NCBI GenBank assembly: GCA_015657535.1
Contig: JADHZB010001481.1
Span: 3,427-67,426, forward strand
Source: Nephromyces sp. MM_2019
Taxonomy: Eukaryota > Apicomplexa > Aconoidasida > Nephromycida
DNA length: 64,000 nucleotides
Direction of reading: 5' to 3'
In this document: positions 11,495 through 22,460 of the stretch, piece after piece
Numbering within the stretch: the first letter of the stretch is position 1
How the letters are laid out: each line of letters begins with the position of its first letter
Notes under the pieces: generated by a model
Databases searched by the model: none
What the model was told of the DNA's origin: nothing
What the model saw: the letters and a program-made list of their open reading frames with translations, nothing else
Position numbers and translations under genes: made by a program

Positions 11495-14285
11495 CTACCG
11501 CTGTATAATTTCAACAGATGCAGTGAGCATTTTCTGGAGCGATAGACTCTTTGAGTTTAACAGCAGTTCAACTAGTAAACTAGTCCTGTGCTTGAGAGAA
11601 AGTTGATCCCATGCTTTGTATGGAACAGATATGACAGTCCATCCTAACATTTCAAGGAGCCATCGCTTGAAGACAGTAGGCCCCGTCATAGTTTCTTCGC
11701 TAAAGTAAACACAGAAAGATTATATTAAAAAAGGTTTATTCAGGGCATAAATTACAACCATAATAATTTTTTTTGCATAAAGAAAAAAATTTTTCAAAGA
11801 TATCTTTGGGGAGAATAGAAATGTTTTATAGAAAAAAAAATTTATTTAAGCTTAGAAAATAAACAGCCTACTCACTGATGATGCGGACTGCTCTCCTCGG
11901 TAGTTTCCAAATTGGTCAGGTAATGACTTGGCCCATCAACTTCTAAAGCAATACGATCATCCGTGAGATTCCATATTGCAATGTCGACACTGCAGGCAAT
12001 GAGGTGCGAGGTACTTTTACACACAATTCACAGAAACTTACTGGTTTTGTTGAGTTACTAACCTTAACAGTTGCTTCAAAACTGCTTCATTTTTGTGCGG
12101 TATCTGCAAGTCAGCAAGAATCCTCGAAACCTCTTTGTGGAAGTAAGAAGAATTTGAAACATTCTTTGCTCTTCTACTTAAATCATGCTTTACTGGCAAT
12201 GAATAAAACCTTCCTAAGCCCTCCGAATAATTCATCTCCAAGTCATACTGAGTTCCCTCATTATTCAACAAATTCAGGGTGAGGTCAACCTGTTGCAGCT
12301 GAAATAAATAAAAGCAATTTATTAGATCAAATATTCCTATACAAACTTTATGAAAATTAACGACATACCAGGGTTAGGGTAGGTAAAAACCTGCGAGATA
12401 TAACAGACCAATCCTGATCCAATAAGACCTTTATATTAGAGCTAAAAATTTTTGCATATCCCAAAACACAAATACTCCAACATAAGGTAGCAATCATATG
12501 GAGAAAGGAAGCAGAAACTTCCTTTTTAATCATTAATTCAGAAGAGATAGCTTCTGCCAAATTTACGAGCCATGACATAAAAGAAATTACATTTTCTCTA
12601 TATTCTTGCGATGAATGTGCCATATTTTCCGTCGGGTAACATATCGCGAACATCCGAGAGGCAGACGTAACAAAATTTATCCATTGAACACTGTTCTTGG
12701 ACTCTAAATTAGCTTTTTCGCCAAGTTGCTCAGGAATTAGATGACAAAAGCTGTTTAGCAGACTTCTGTGAGTGCAAAGAGCCTTTGAAAATATCATGCA
12801 TAAGCTTGTCCACCCAACCAAGTTGAAAAGCTGAAACATTGGGGAATTTAAAATAAGGCCGGAAACGGCATGTAGCTCAGTATGTAAGTTAGACTTTGAT
12901 GATCTATGCAGAGCCCACAGAAACGAGGTCAAGTCACCGTTTTGAGTTCGCTGATGCTGCTTGCGAAAAGCTGTTTTGCTAGTCTTTAAGGAGTCTACAT
13001 GGGCTATAAAGCGATCGCGCATCTTTTTAAGTAGCTCGCGATTAATTTCGCTATTTTCCGAGAAAATTTGCAGCACCAGCGCGAGCTCCCTGAAAGAAAA
13101 TTTCTCATGCTCTAAACAAAGCACATTCTTGCACCGCTTTCTAAATTGCTTGAAAAGCTCAACGGTAGGCGGACCATCAGCTTTTATTTCCTTGGGACCA
13201 TAGCTGGTGCCTTTTCCAAGTTTGACAGGAAAACTCGCTTCTGCCTTCGATAAACCCGTTTTACTGGTCCAGATCTTGCTCATCTTTCCAATCCCCCATG
13301 AAAGCAGTGTAATATCCTTCGGACTAAAATATTGAGTATCTAAATCCAATTTAACTAATATAAAACCCAGCATGGGTTTCAGTGATTTCTGCGGCAAAAA
13401 ATCAAGTTTCGCCAAGCTCCACACAATCGAGGCTAACTGATCTCCTCTAAAAAAAGGTATGTTAGATTTTCGGCACAATTCGCTAGTTTGTGAAAGCTGG
13501 AAGTTGCATGACCTCAGAAATTCGTCAGCTTCTTCAAGAAGTTTGAAATTGCGATATTTCAGCTTTGCACATGACCACAAAATATAAGAAAGATCCCCTC
13601 CGCGTAAATCTTTAGGATACGGTAGTATATGATCAGAAAATTTAGAAAGAAGAGTCTTATCAAAATGCTGGACTATACCAAGAGCGCAAAGTATGAAACT
13701 GATATCAGCTACAGTCGTCGCGGAGGCTGCATCTCCAACTGAAATATCAGAACTTGATGCCTTCTGTGGGTTACGCAACGCAGATAATGCTGCATTAGAA
13801 ATTAAAGTAAACAATTTACGATTGTATACATTCATTGCCGCAAGCGAGCCCAGAACATCAGCGCTTTCTTGAACCCCAATGTTTTCCAGACTAGGAACTT
13901 TTTTAGCTTTGTCTACAAAAAGAGTAAACCCTTTGCGAATGCTCAGCATTGTTTCAAATAAAGCATCTTTCGCCTCACCAGAAAGCCCGCTGAGCCCCTG
14001 AATTTCTCTAAAGAGCACAGAAATAGACCGCATCAAGGGGGAGAAAGTTGAGATGTCTAGAGCATGTTGGCAATCTTGCTTTTCAACAAGCCTAAAAAGC
14101 AGTTCTAAGAATATCTTTACCATAAAAAGTTTTGTTATATGCCTTCTCATGGGAGTAAAAGGAATTTTCAAAAAAAATTTTACTTCTTCAGAGACTAAAG
14201 ATTTTTGGAGTACAGCAGAAGGAACTTCTCCGTGTCTGACCTCAGAAGAATCCTGATGGATGTCTGATACCCTTATTGGCAAATC
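11495..14285 (-). CDS. RAP-domain protein, C-terminal part (helical repeats plus RAP domain), four exons
   Basis: RAP proteins are putative RNA-binding or nuclease-like proteins, expanded in apicomplexans and mostly imported into mitochondria or plastid, where they act on rRNA or mRNA. Exons, in transcript order, are 12369-14285, 12063-12298, 11876-11989 and 11495-11699; joins keep frame (823 residues plus TAG). The large exon carries helical repeats of the FASTK/heptatricopeptide type with recurring 'LxxIxWSxAKLxF' blocks (LSYILWSCAKLKYRN; LASIVWSLAKLDFLP). The RAP domain spans the last three exons: HKEVSRILADL, SVDIAI, RIALEVDGPSHYL, KRWLLEMLGWTVISVPYKAW. That covers the whole domain, including the EVDGP core. 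The big exon begins at an AG acceptor, lacks its own leader, and matches in phase (0) the donor at 15460 upstream, so it is probably the second half of the gene at 15461-17668. Confidence 0.9.
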
Positions 14286-15460
14286 CTGTAGAACAAGTGC
14301 ATAGAGAAAAATCAATACATCAAAAATTTATCTTGAAGAAATATTGGCAGGTCACTTTTTTCAAGAGTGCCCAAGAGAGTATTCTACAGACGATATAATC
14401 AACATTTTCCGGGGTTCATTCCAGTGAAATTCCTACCAGAAACGCTCAAAGCTCATACAAAGAAGTAGGCTACCTCCTGTAAGCTTATACAAGTTCTTAT
14501 AACAACAAAAAATTGTCCCAATAAAGTACAAGAAATAATTACTAAAGTGTGAAAATCTGGTTTCAATTTAAGTAAAGTAGCTAGCAGCTAAATAGAATAA
14601 AAAATTTTGATTTTTGCCATGAACTTCGGCTCCTACATCTTGGATATTGATAGATATTATCATAAACCCTAACGTATCAATTACACAAGACGACAAGGTT
14701 CCAAGAAAGAGCCACAGGCTCTAAGAGTAAAATATTCCAACAAATTTGTATATTCCGCTTAAAAGCTCAAAAGAAATTAGTAAGAAACCCACCTCCTTCA
14801 GTAAAAAATCATTCAATTAGTGTAAATCCCTGATATAATATATATACTTAAACAGTTAAAATGCCATTAACAAGAGTAAAAAACAAAAGCTGACTTAAAA
14901 TTTTATAAAAAATAGCACATTAATCCCTACTTTATCAGAAGTTAGCGTCGGGGGTAACAAATTTTAGCGAATGGAAAGGAAATTATGTTCAACGCTGGGA
15001 GCACTAATACTAACTTATTCACTTGAAGCGAAAATAGATGTTTTTCGCCTCAATAACATGCAGAAGAAAACACGCAAAGGGAAACTTAGGGGGCTCAAAA
15101 CAAGACGTCACGCATGGGACATCCACTAGAAAGCTTTGCTGCAAGAATGAGCACTAAACTTTTATCTGTGTGTACTCAAACATGTTTTGTGTTCTACTTT
15201 TTCTAATTAACGGTTGCTTTCAAAGAAATAGAAAAACAGTTTGCTATTAAAACAGTGTATCTTCTTGCCCAAGAAGTGACTGAAAAAGCTCAAGATTATT
15301 CCTAGGCCAGAAGCTCTACACAAACTCTTTTAAAGTCTAAAATTGCACTTGCCTATCTTAAAAAGCTTTTCAACAGCACACAAGCTCAACTTGCAGGTGA
15401 AGTGCGATGTTTACACAGGAATATCTATCATATTTGTAGTAGAGCAGGTTAGGATTTTAC
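14286..15460 (-). other. probable 1,175-nt intron joining the two halves of the RAP gene
   Basis: No coding frame is visible. The upstream exon can end at AAA before a GT at 15460 (phase 0), and the downstream exon starts in phase 0 after TTCTACAG at 14286. If this is not an intron, the two flanking coding blocks are separate genes and the second lacks an obvious ATG and leader. Confidence 0.6.
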
Positions 15461-17668
15461 TTTGTTTTCTATGGGATTCTTTATTAAGATATCCACAGAA
15501 ATGCCACTCCAAAGAGTATATTCACTAAGGATTTCTTGCCCAGATATGGATTTACAACTGCTAAAAACACCGCGATGAAACTCGGAATCTCTATCTCTAT
15601 CTGCCCTTGTTGAAAAAAAGCAGGCAGGTCGCAGAGCATCCAGTACTAACAGGCCATCAGTCCTTGCAATAACATCCTCCAGGTCTTTCTTAATGAAAGG
15701 CAAATTCTGACTATTGAAGATTAAACTTAAGTACCAAAAATATGCCCGTGTTTGAGCCTCATAACTTATACCAAGCGGGCAGTTTTCCGAGGCACGATTT
15801 AATTCATCATTGTCGTTCGCAGTACTATATACCGATTGAAAGTCTGTTCTTTTTTTCAAAATATGCTTTAAAGAACTCGATTCACCTACAGCTTTACGTA
15901 GTCTCAATATTAATTCGGTGAATAGCGGCATCGGATATTCATGACGTAGCGCCGCTAGCCACAATGAGGTGGCTAATAAATCCGAGGTAATTGTCCGACA
16001 GGCAGCTACCGCTACATCAAGAAGTTTGACGATTACATCAGGAACAGTAAGAACATCAACTTTCACGCCAGAAGCCTGAGGGCCGCTTGGAAAATTTCCC
16101 ATAGAATTTAGGGAATTCATGTAACAGGGCATCGCGAGCCCTTGAAACTTTTCTAAAGTTGATTCCGCTGGAACAAGTGATGTATCATCTCTACTAGAAG
16201 CGTGATCCAAAGAACACTGAAAAAACAAAAAAGGAGATTGGGCAATATGAAAACCGCACCAGATGGCCTGTCTAGCATCCAAATCATCGGTTTGATCAGA
16301 TCCTGATTTATCTCGCAGATACAGCTGCGTACAGAGCTCTGAATATAATATAGCTGGATACATTGAATTCTTTGAAAAAGCGTCCAAAAGATTTATCAAC
16401 GTTGAACGGTTTCGTCCAGTGATTAAATTTCTCCTGATGTAGTCTTTCGGGATTTTCGATAGTCTAGACTCTACAAAAGTAAAAAGTTCATCCGCCTTAT
16501 GACTATGTGCCCTTGACAAAGCCCATAGGGTGTAGGAAATACTCACAAGCTCCAGGTTTTGAAGCATATCCGGTACCTTTTCGAAAGCAGACGCAATAAC
16601 TTGATCAGGAAGGTAATTTAAGTTCACAAATCCCACCAGAGCCATCGAATAACCCTGTGCCGGTAAAGAAAATTTATTCCGGAGAAAGGCCGAAGCTAAA
16701 AGGGGTAAAAGCTCATTTATTTTGTCTTTCACCCGATTCCCATTGGCATAAGAGTAACCTGTCCAGAGGGAAGAATAATTTTTCGCATCCAATTGCGAGT
16801 TATCAAAATTCAAAGCCAAATTTAATTTTCCTAAAGACCAAAGGATGGTTGATATGGCCCTCTGATACTTCTCTTCGCAGCAACTCCTGTGTTCAAACCC
16901 TCGGATAAAATCAAGCAGTGTGTTGATCAGCTCAAAAAAATCATCGCTGCTTTTTTTGGTTTCCCCATACGGCACTTTTGTTTTCTTAGAAAGTAACTGA
17001 TTTCTGCAGCGACCTTCAATGAAACTATCACTCCTTGTGCTATTTTCCATATCCCTGGTAGCCAAACCATGAATTGAATCGTAAAGCTTCAGCTTTCCAT
17101 TACGATTGAAATCGGCGGCAAAATTCGTATCTGCATTTTTTCGTAGCACGCGAATTCTTGCAAGACTGTGCAACGCTGTAACGCAGTTTATTAAGTCCAA
17201 ATTTTGCCTGTGCCATCGTATAACTTGAAAAACATCTGCGAAAGTAGCGCAATTCCTAAGGTTCCAATTAATATCAAACTTGGATGCTGTAGCAAATCCT
17301 CGCCATTCAGAAGAAATAACGGGAGAGTAAATTAAGGCTGCGAGACCATTGACATGTAGATCCATTTTCAAAGACCTTTTTCCCTGTTTCCTGCAGTATT
17401 TCTGCAGATATTTTTCAGGAACTTCATGTAAAGTTTCATCTTCATTACAACAGCCATATGATGGTATGGCGTGAGAAGATTTATGACGCGCCGCAAAAAT
17501 TTGGAAAGGAGAACCCCTTGGCCTTAGCCTTGCAGCATCGACTTCTACAGGGAAAACACTCACTGGGGAAAATAATGCTGCGATTCTTCTCCCGCGGAAA
17601 TCCGCTGCGCGATACTCCAATACTTGCAATATACGACCAAGGCGAAAGCAAAAATTTATACGTTCCAT
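15461..17668 (-). CDS. RAP/heptatricopeptide protein, N-terminal exon with organelle-targeting leader
   Basis: A single long exon of 736 codons, with ATG at 17668. The first 60 residues are rich in Arg, Ser and hydrophobics and poor in acids (begins MERINFCFRLGRIL), as in a mitochondrial presequence. The body is helical repeats of the FASTK/RAP type: NCVTALHSLARIRVL, ISTILWSLGKLNLAL, YSMALVGFVNLNYLP, ISYTLWALSRA, SLWLAALRHEYP. There is no RAP domain at its own end; the frame runs only a few codons past a usable donor at 15460 before a TAA. Spliced to 11495-14285 it would give about 1,559 residues, with repeats followed by a RAP domain, a normal layout for the family. Alternative: a separate repeat-only protein ending at 15449. 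Expected role is binding organellar RNA; the exact target cannot be read from sequence. Confidence 0.82.
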
Positions 17669-18905
17669 AGCATGAAAATAAATCGGAAAAGAGTTTTAAA
17701 AGATGCATTTTTTTGAATTGCAAACGTCAAGCGCACAATCAAGTCTTGAAGGGCTTAACAAATTCTTAGGCAATGATTCATCTCATCTCCGCATTAGTGA
17801 CTGTATATTGCAAATCCTCTGAAATAAATCCTAGCAATGACCGCTATCTTTCCACATCCTTTAAGCAACAGCAGAGTGTTTTGACCCCTGAAGATTAATA
17901 CTTCCGGACCAGTTCAGCGAAGAAAAGAACACATGCTGCGCTTTGTTCAAGACAACACTACGCAAAGAAACATATAAAAGCAGTAGAGTGATGCAGAAAT
18001 AGCCATAAATCGAATTCCGTATAATCACTCGAAGGAATGTGAGAAGCCTGGCAGATATTCACTTCTTCGAACCAAAGCCATTTGGCAGATATTCGATTTA
18101 TTTTATCCTCGTCGTGGCTACTTCATGAGATCGCAGGCCAGGGAATATCTCCACGGGTATCGGTGTAGGGTTTAGGGCTCCAAACTCCATGGGTATGTCA
18201 GCAGCGCAGGGTTTAGAACCCCAATACTACGGGTATGCAGGTGCTTCGAATTTGAAGATAGCAAAGCACAAGTTCTGCCAGCCTATAAAGTGATTTCATA
18301 GCTATGATAAAGATCCTCCCAATCTCGTACTTTGGCCGCCAGCAAATAAAAAGGAAAATCTAAATCTTGATACTACAATAGGTAATTTATTACTAGAGCT
18401 CTGAAGTGAAGTAATTTTATCTAATTCACAGCAGTTTAATCCCATTCACTTACGAAAAGTAACAAAGGGTGGTGAATTGGCAAAAAATGAAACTACGCGG
18501 TAAGTTACAAGATACTCCAATGTGTAACTTCCGCTTTATTTAGTGACATATTATTGCATCATGGAATGTTACCGGAGCCGAAATAGTGTACATCAGCTAC
18601 GCAATACTCTTGCGGTAACAAAAAACTTGAGCTGAACTGGCACCCAGCCAGCAAGCAATTCTTCTCGGGCTTGTGATAAGACATCAGGTGTGTGCTTGTA
18701 GTTTTGTGTTACTCCGGTGATGAACCTGACATTTTTTCCAATGAAGGACACTAGTAAAAGCATCTTGCTATACTAGATGTGCGTGCTTCGGTACTGCTGC
18801 ACTATAGTTTGGTAAACTTTTCTTAAAGCTAACGTGAAGACTACCTCTGGCCAGTGCCCTTCCAAGTGGTGCACCTATCGGTAGGACGATATCTCGGGGG
18901 GAAAC
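17669..18905. other. region upstream of RAP gene and of the dnaE remnant
   Basis: Contains the RAP promoter by position. The stretch 18660-18900 could be a heavily decayed continuation of the dnaE remnant (the part just before the palm), since one + frame near 18765-18835 loosely follows the 'L-ITDLDPL-LLFERFLNP' pattern. That match is weak. No host exon recognised. Confidence 0.4.
18152..18242. repeat. decayed minisatellite with AGGGTTTAG core
   Basis: Two and a fraction units of 36-42 nt, each starting CCA(C/T)GGGTAT and containing AGGGTTTAG, then a third partial start (ACGGGTATGCAG). The core resembles the apicomplexan/plant-type telomere repeat TTTAGGG, but it occurs only once or twice per unit. 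Confidence 0.6.
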
Positions 18906-21073
18906 ATGAATTTTCCCCGCTTTTCGTGACCCCTTGTTGATAACTATGCAGAGCTAATAGGGTTTCCGATTTTAAAAGCAGAAGCTTCTGCGATTAGGGA
19001 ATTTTTAGCGGTTCGTAAAAAGGCGCAGGTTACTCCAATAGATATTGTGTATGCTTCTTTTAATCACTGAATATATAAATATATAGTGTAGGGGACTTCG
19101 GTTACTTCACTCATTGATGCTATCTGTCACAAACATCCACTCGATTATAAGCTTATGAAATGGTAAAAAATAGTGTTCAAGGATAAGATTTCTATAGATG
19201 ATGCAGTAAAACTACTTGTTCTAATTGAATATTTGTAGTACTATTTGTTTTAGAGCCGGTTACTATTTCGTCTACGAAAAGAGAATGCTGCAAGTTCTAA
19301 GAAAAGTAGTTTCTACCGATAAATATAAAATACCTTATATCTAGCCTGATATAACTCAGTTACATTGAGAATGTGTTGCTGCAATTCATTTCATATTAAG
19401 ATTTGAATTTATTATTCAGGATCACACCATTAGTAACATGTCTCTGCTACCATCATCGTGACCGTCTTATTCCAAGAATCGTTTAGTAGCGTTCCTATCA
19501 TTGATGGTGAGTGATTTAATCAGTAAAAGTATGGTTTAGGACTTCAAGGTTTGAAAAATATCTTATAGCTGTTATGGCTATCATAAAACTGTAAAAATTT
19601 TATTCTGGGCTACTCTTTTTTTAGAGTATTTTAAACTTTGGATGCTACTGCCCCCCAAAAAGACGAATGTATTCCTTCTGTCGCATTCCAGAGAATGTAT
19701 TCTGAAATAGCTTTGAGTATTTTTTCTCTGAAAAAGATTGCCATATTGATGCTTTTATTTTGAGTTTATCTAATAGCTAGTATTTACTAATACAGGGTGT
19801 ATGCTGTTCACGTAAAGTTCTCAGATACCAAAACTTATGTATATTGCGTCAATAACTATGTTTGCTAGTCATGCTTTTTATAATGGGCAGTGTGCAGACA
19901 TAGTAAGAAGGGCTATGGGAAACCAAATAAAAGAGATCTATGGTCAAGAAAAAAAATTCCTAGAAGGTTGGAAAATGCACGGAATTACTCGTAAATAAGC
20001 AAAAGAAGTTTTTGGTATAGTAGCAAAATTTTCATGCTATGGCTTTAATAAATCTCATCTTTTTTTATGTTGACAATCACAGTAACTGGCCTTGGTCATA
20101 ATTTTGATAAAATGAGAGCATCTTCATTAAATGTTGATATGGATTGAGCTTGCTCGATGTTTTTTACACATAAGTTAAAGCATGATTTGGTGGTCTTTTC
20201 TTCCAGAGAAATTTTGCCTTGGATAAAACTTGGCTCCGTTTAAACTCTCTCAGTGATAGTTTCTCAAAGAAATATCAATATAAGGTTCAAAATGTACAGT
20301 ATGCTGAGAGTATTAGGCACGTCCAGCCTACACATCGGGTTTTACACTATCTCGGAGTTTTGATATAAAACTTTCAGCTTTTGCTAAGTCGTGAAAAGTA
20401 GGTATCAGAGGCAACGTTGAATTTTTTGATTTGAAACTTACCTTACGTACTGAAAATTCAAGGCTTCAAATGAATGAGATTTTAGTATATTGATTATAGC
20501 GTGCATGTGAGCGGAAAAACACATCGGCGATTATCTATTTATTTTCGCCAAGCTGCCGAGCTTTTGAGAGCAATATATACTCTTTTTGAAAATCGTAAGT
20601 ATGCCCCTTACTACATGGATCGATTGTAGCATTATGAATATACTGTACACAAGCTTGAGATTCGTGAACTGTGGCAAAATTAAGTAAAAGGCAAGTCGCT
20701 ACAGTTACCTTAAGATGGCAACCAACCTAACTGAATAATTACCATCGAAAAATATACGCACTCTTCTTCTGGAAGGTGCTTTTCGAAGTTTCCCAGTGGC
20801 AACTTATGCTGCCTCAGCTACAATGACTAGCCATGACAAATTTGCAACTACTATAGGTACCTATATTCGCGTTGCATTCATATCCCTCCACGTTACACGG
20901 AAACCTGTTCACCCGAATTAACTATATCTTGTTGTACCAAAAACCCATGCCTCACACTTAAAGCTGCAGCAGTGGAGGTTTCAATTATTGTTGAAACGAA
21001 GTGAGTTACTCTATGAGAGTCTATGCTCTATTAATATACGCAAATGGCTTATTCGATCAGCATTGAAGTCATG
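18906..21073 (+). pseudogene. dnaE: decayed bacterial DNA polymerase III alpha subunit (DnaE), palm to OB region
   Basis: DnaE is the bacterial replicative polymerase and has no eukaryotic homologue. Pieces in the three + frames follow DnaE in order and spacing. At 18930-19068, ELIGFPILKAEASAIREFLAV matches the palm 'IITFGTLKAKA-IRDV-RV' and IDIVYASFNH the following 'VDKI-KLIPFNP'. At 19106-19238 KLLVLIEYL fits 'KLEGLYRH'. Traces of KFDFLGL and VFQLES lie near 19590 and 19690. At 19894-20058 there is a long clear match, ADIVRRAMG then KEVFGIVAKFSCYGFNKSH (family: ADLLRRAMGK, FAGYGFNKSH). Near 20112-20240 come MRASSLNVDMD and EILPWIKLGSV (family 'FLAASLNLDMD', 'ILPPDIN-SSV'). At 20738-21073 one frame with a single stop may be the OB-fold. 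Stops (18927, 19996, 20145), frame shifts and missing catalytic stretches show it is dead. The N-terminal PHP part is not recognised. Confidence 0.85.
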
Positions 21074-22128
21074 ATATACGAATTCACGCTTGGCCAAAAG
21101 CGAGCAAGCCACATCGTATTGAATCAGCATTGTAGCATGACAACAAGATTCATCGCTTAATGGAGTACCCATCACTTTCTCATGTGATGGTATCACAGGA
21201 GTAACTATTCTAAATTATCAAAGTTACACGGCAACATTGTTTCCCGGGGCTGTGTATGTAAGAAACTGAAGTTTTTTTCAGCCAGCTTGATAAGGCAGTC
21301 ACAGAAGATTCATATGGGATACAAAATACCTTGTATTGTGCTTGTTTTTCGGTTTTACATCCTTGGAGGCTCCCCAACACGTTTTTCGCTAGCATTTCCT
21401 ACTTTTTAAATCCCACCAGGGTAAAAACTTCTAAATGTCAAGTCCAACGGCGTTCTTTACTAACAAAATTGCTCTTTCAAGTGCTACCTGGTGTAGTGAA
21501 TCTGCAAGATAGGGCTAAGAAAACAATTTAAATCCATATGTTCTTGGAAAAACTTAAAAAAATACCCTCCCCTTGCCCCGATAGCGCAAAACCCCACAAG
21601 GTACCATCTTCACACACTCTGTACTTATGGGCATGTTATTTAATTCATAATGCCGTGAGATAGTACGGAGTAACTCCCACAAAATATACATTGAATCCCA
21701 TAATTAAAATGGATGCTGTGTGTATTATTGAAATGGAAAAGACTGCTTATAATAATAATGTGATACAGGAAGAATTCATTTCACCGAATCTTTGATTTTA
21801 TCTACACTGCTGTAGAGGTTTGAAGCTGCATTAACAATGAAATAGGAAGGATGTAACTTCTGAGTATTATGATTTGCGGGTAGCTAAAAAAAAGAAGTTT
21901 GTGTGCCCTTTTCGCCCTTTTAGCTACATTTACGGCTCATGCAACTTCTTCGGAAACTTCGTCGGTGCAGGGTGAGCCACCGTTTGATTATCAAATGAAA
22001 CGACTTATATTGGCATTCCTCGGTCACCTGGGGAGATAAATATCCACTGGGAGCGGTTTTAACGCTTTGCACCCATAGAAGCGTGCTGAGAGAATTACCA
22101 GATAGCGTGCACAACAGGAACTTTTAAC
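21074..22128. other. unassigned stretch after the dnaE remnant
   Basis: No host exon recognised. A - strand frame at 21011-21196 (61 codons, with AKREFVYHDFNADRISHL) and a + frame at 21331-21531 are open but match no family I know. They may be chance or further bacterial debris. Unlike the flanks to the right, there are no GT tracts here. Confidence 0.45.
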
Positions 22129-22460
22129 ACTATGTGTGAATATGTTCAAACCATTTCATACTCACTGTGCTGTATGTGGTATATTGGTGCTGTGTGTGTG
22201 TATGTGGTATTGATGGATGCTGAGTGTAGAATATATTCAAATCGTTTCATTCCCACTTGGCTTTTATGTGTGTAAATTGGTGGTGCGCGGGGTATTGATG
22301 CTGTGTATGTTCGCACAATCATGGTGGTGTGCTATATTCGTGTGGTTAGGGTGTATTGGGGCTTTGTGTGCGTACGGGGTATTGATTCTGTGTGTCGTAC
22401 ATATTCAAACCGCTTCAAACTTCCCAGTGTATGGAGTTCTTTCACACGCTGTGCACACAC
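22129..22460 (+). repeat. decayed GT-rich minisatellite with ATATTCAAAYCGTTTCA units
   Basis: The motif (A)TATTCAAAYC(A/G)(T/C)TTCA recurs near 22139, 22231 and 22401, each set in GT-rich sequence with 'GTATGTGGTATTGATG' blocks. Spacing is about 90 and 170 nt, consistent with a roughly 85-nt unit that has lost one recognisable copy. Open frames across it are low-complexity and not convincing genes. Confidence 0.65.

Noticed and set aside
12361..12385. GGGTTAGGGTAGG as a telomere-like repeat
   Set aside because: It lies across the splice donor of the RAP gene and is explained by coding sequence.
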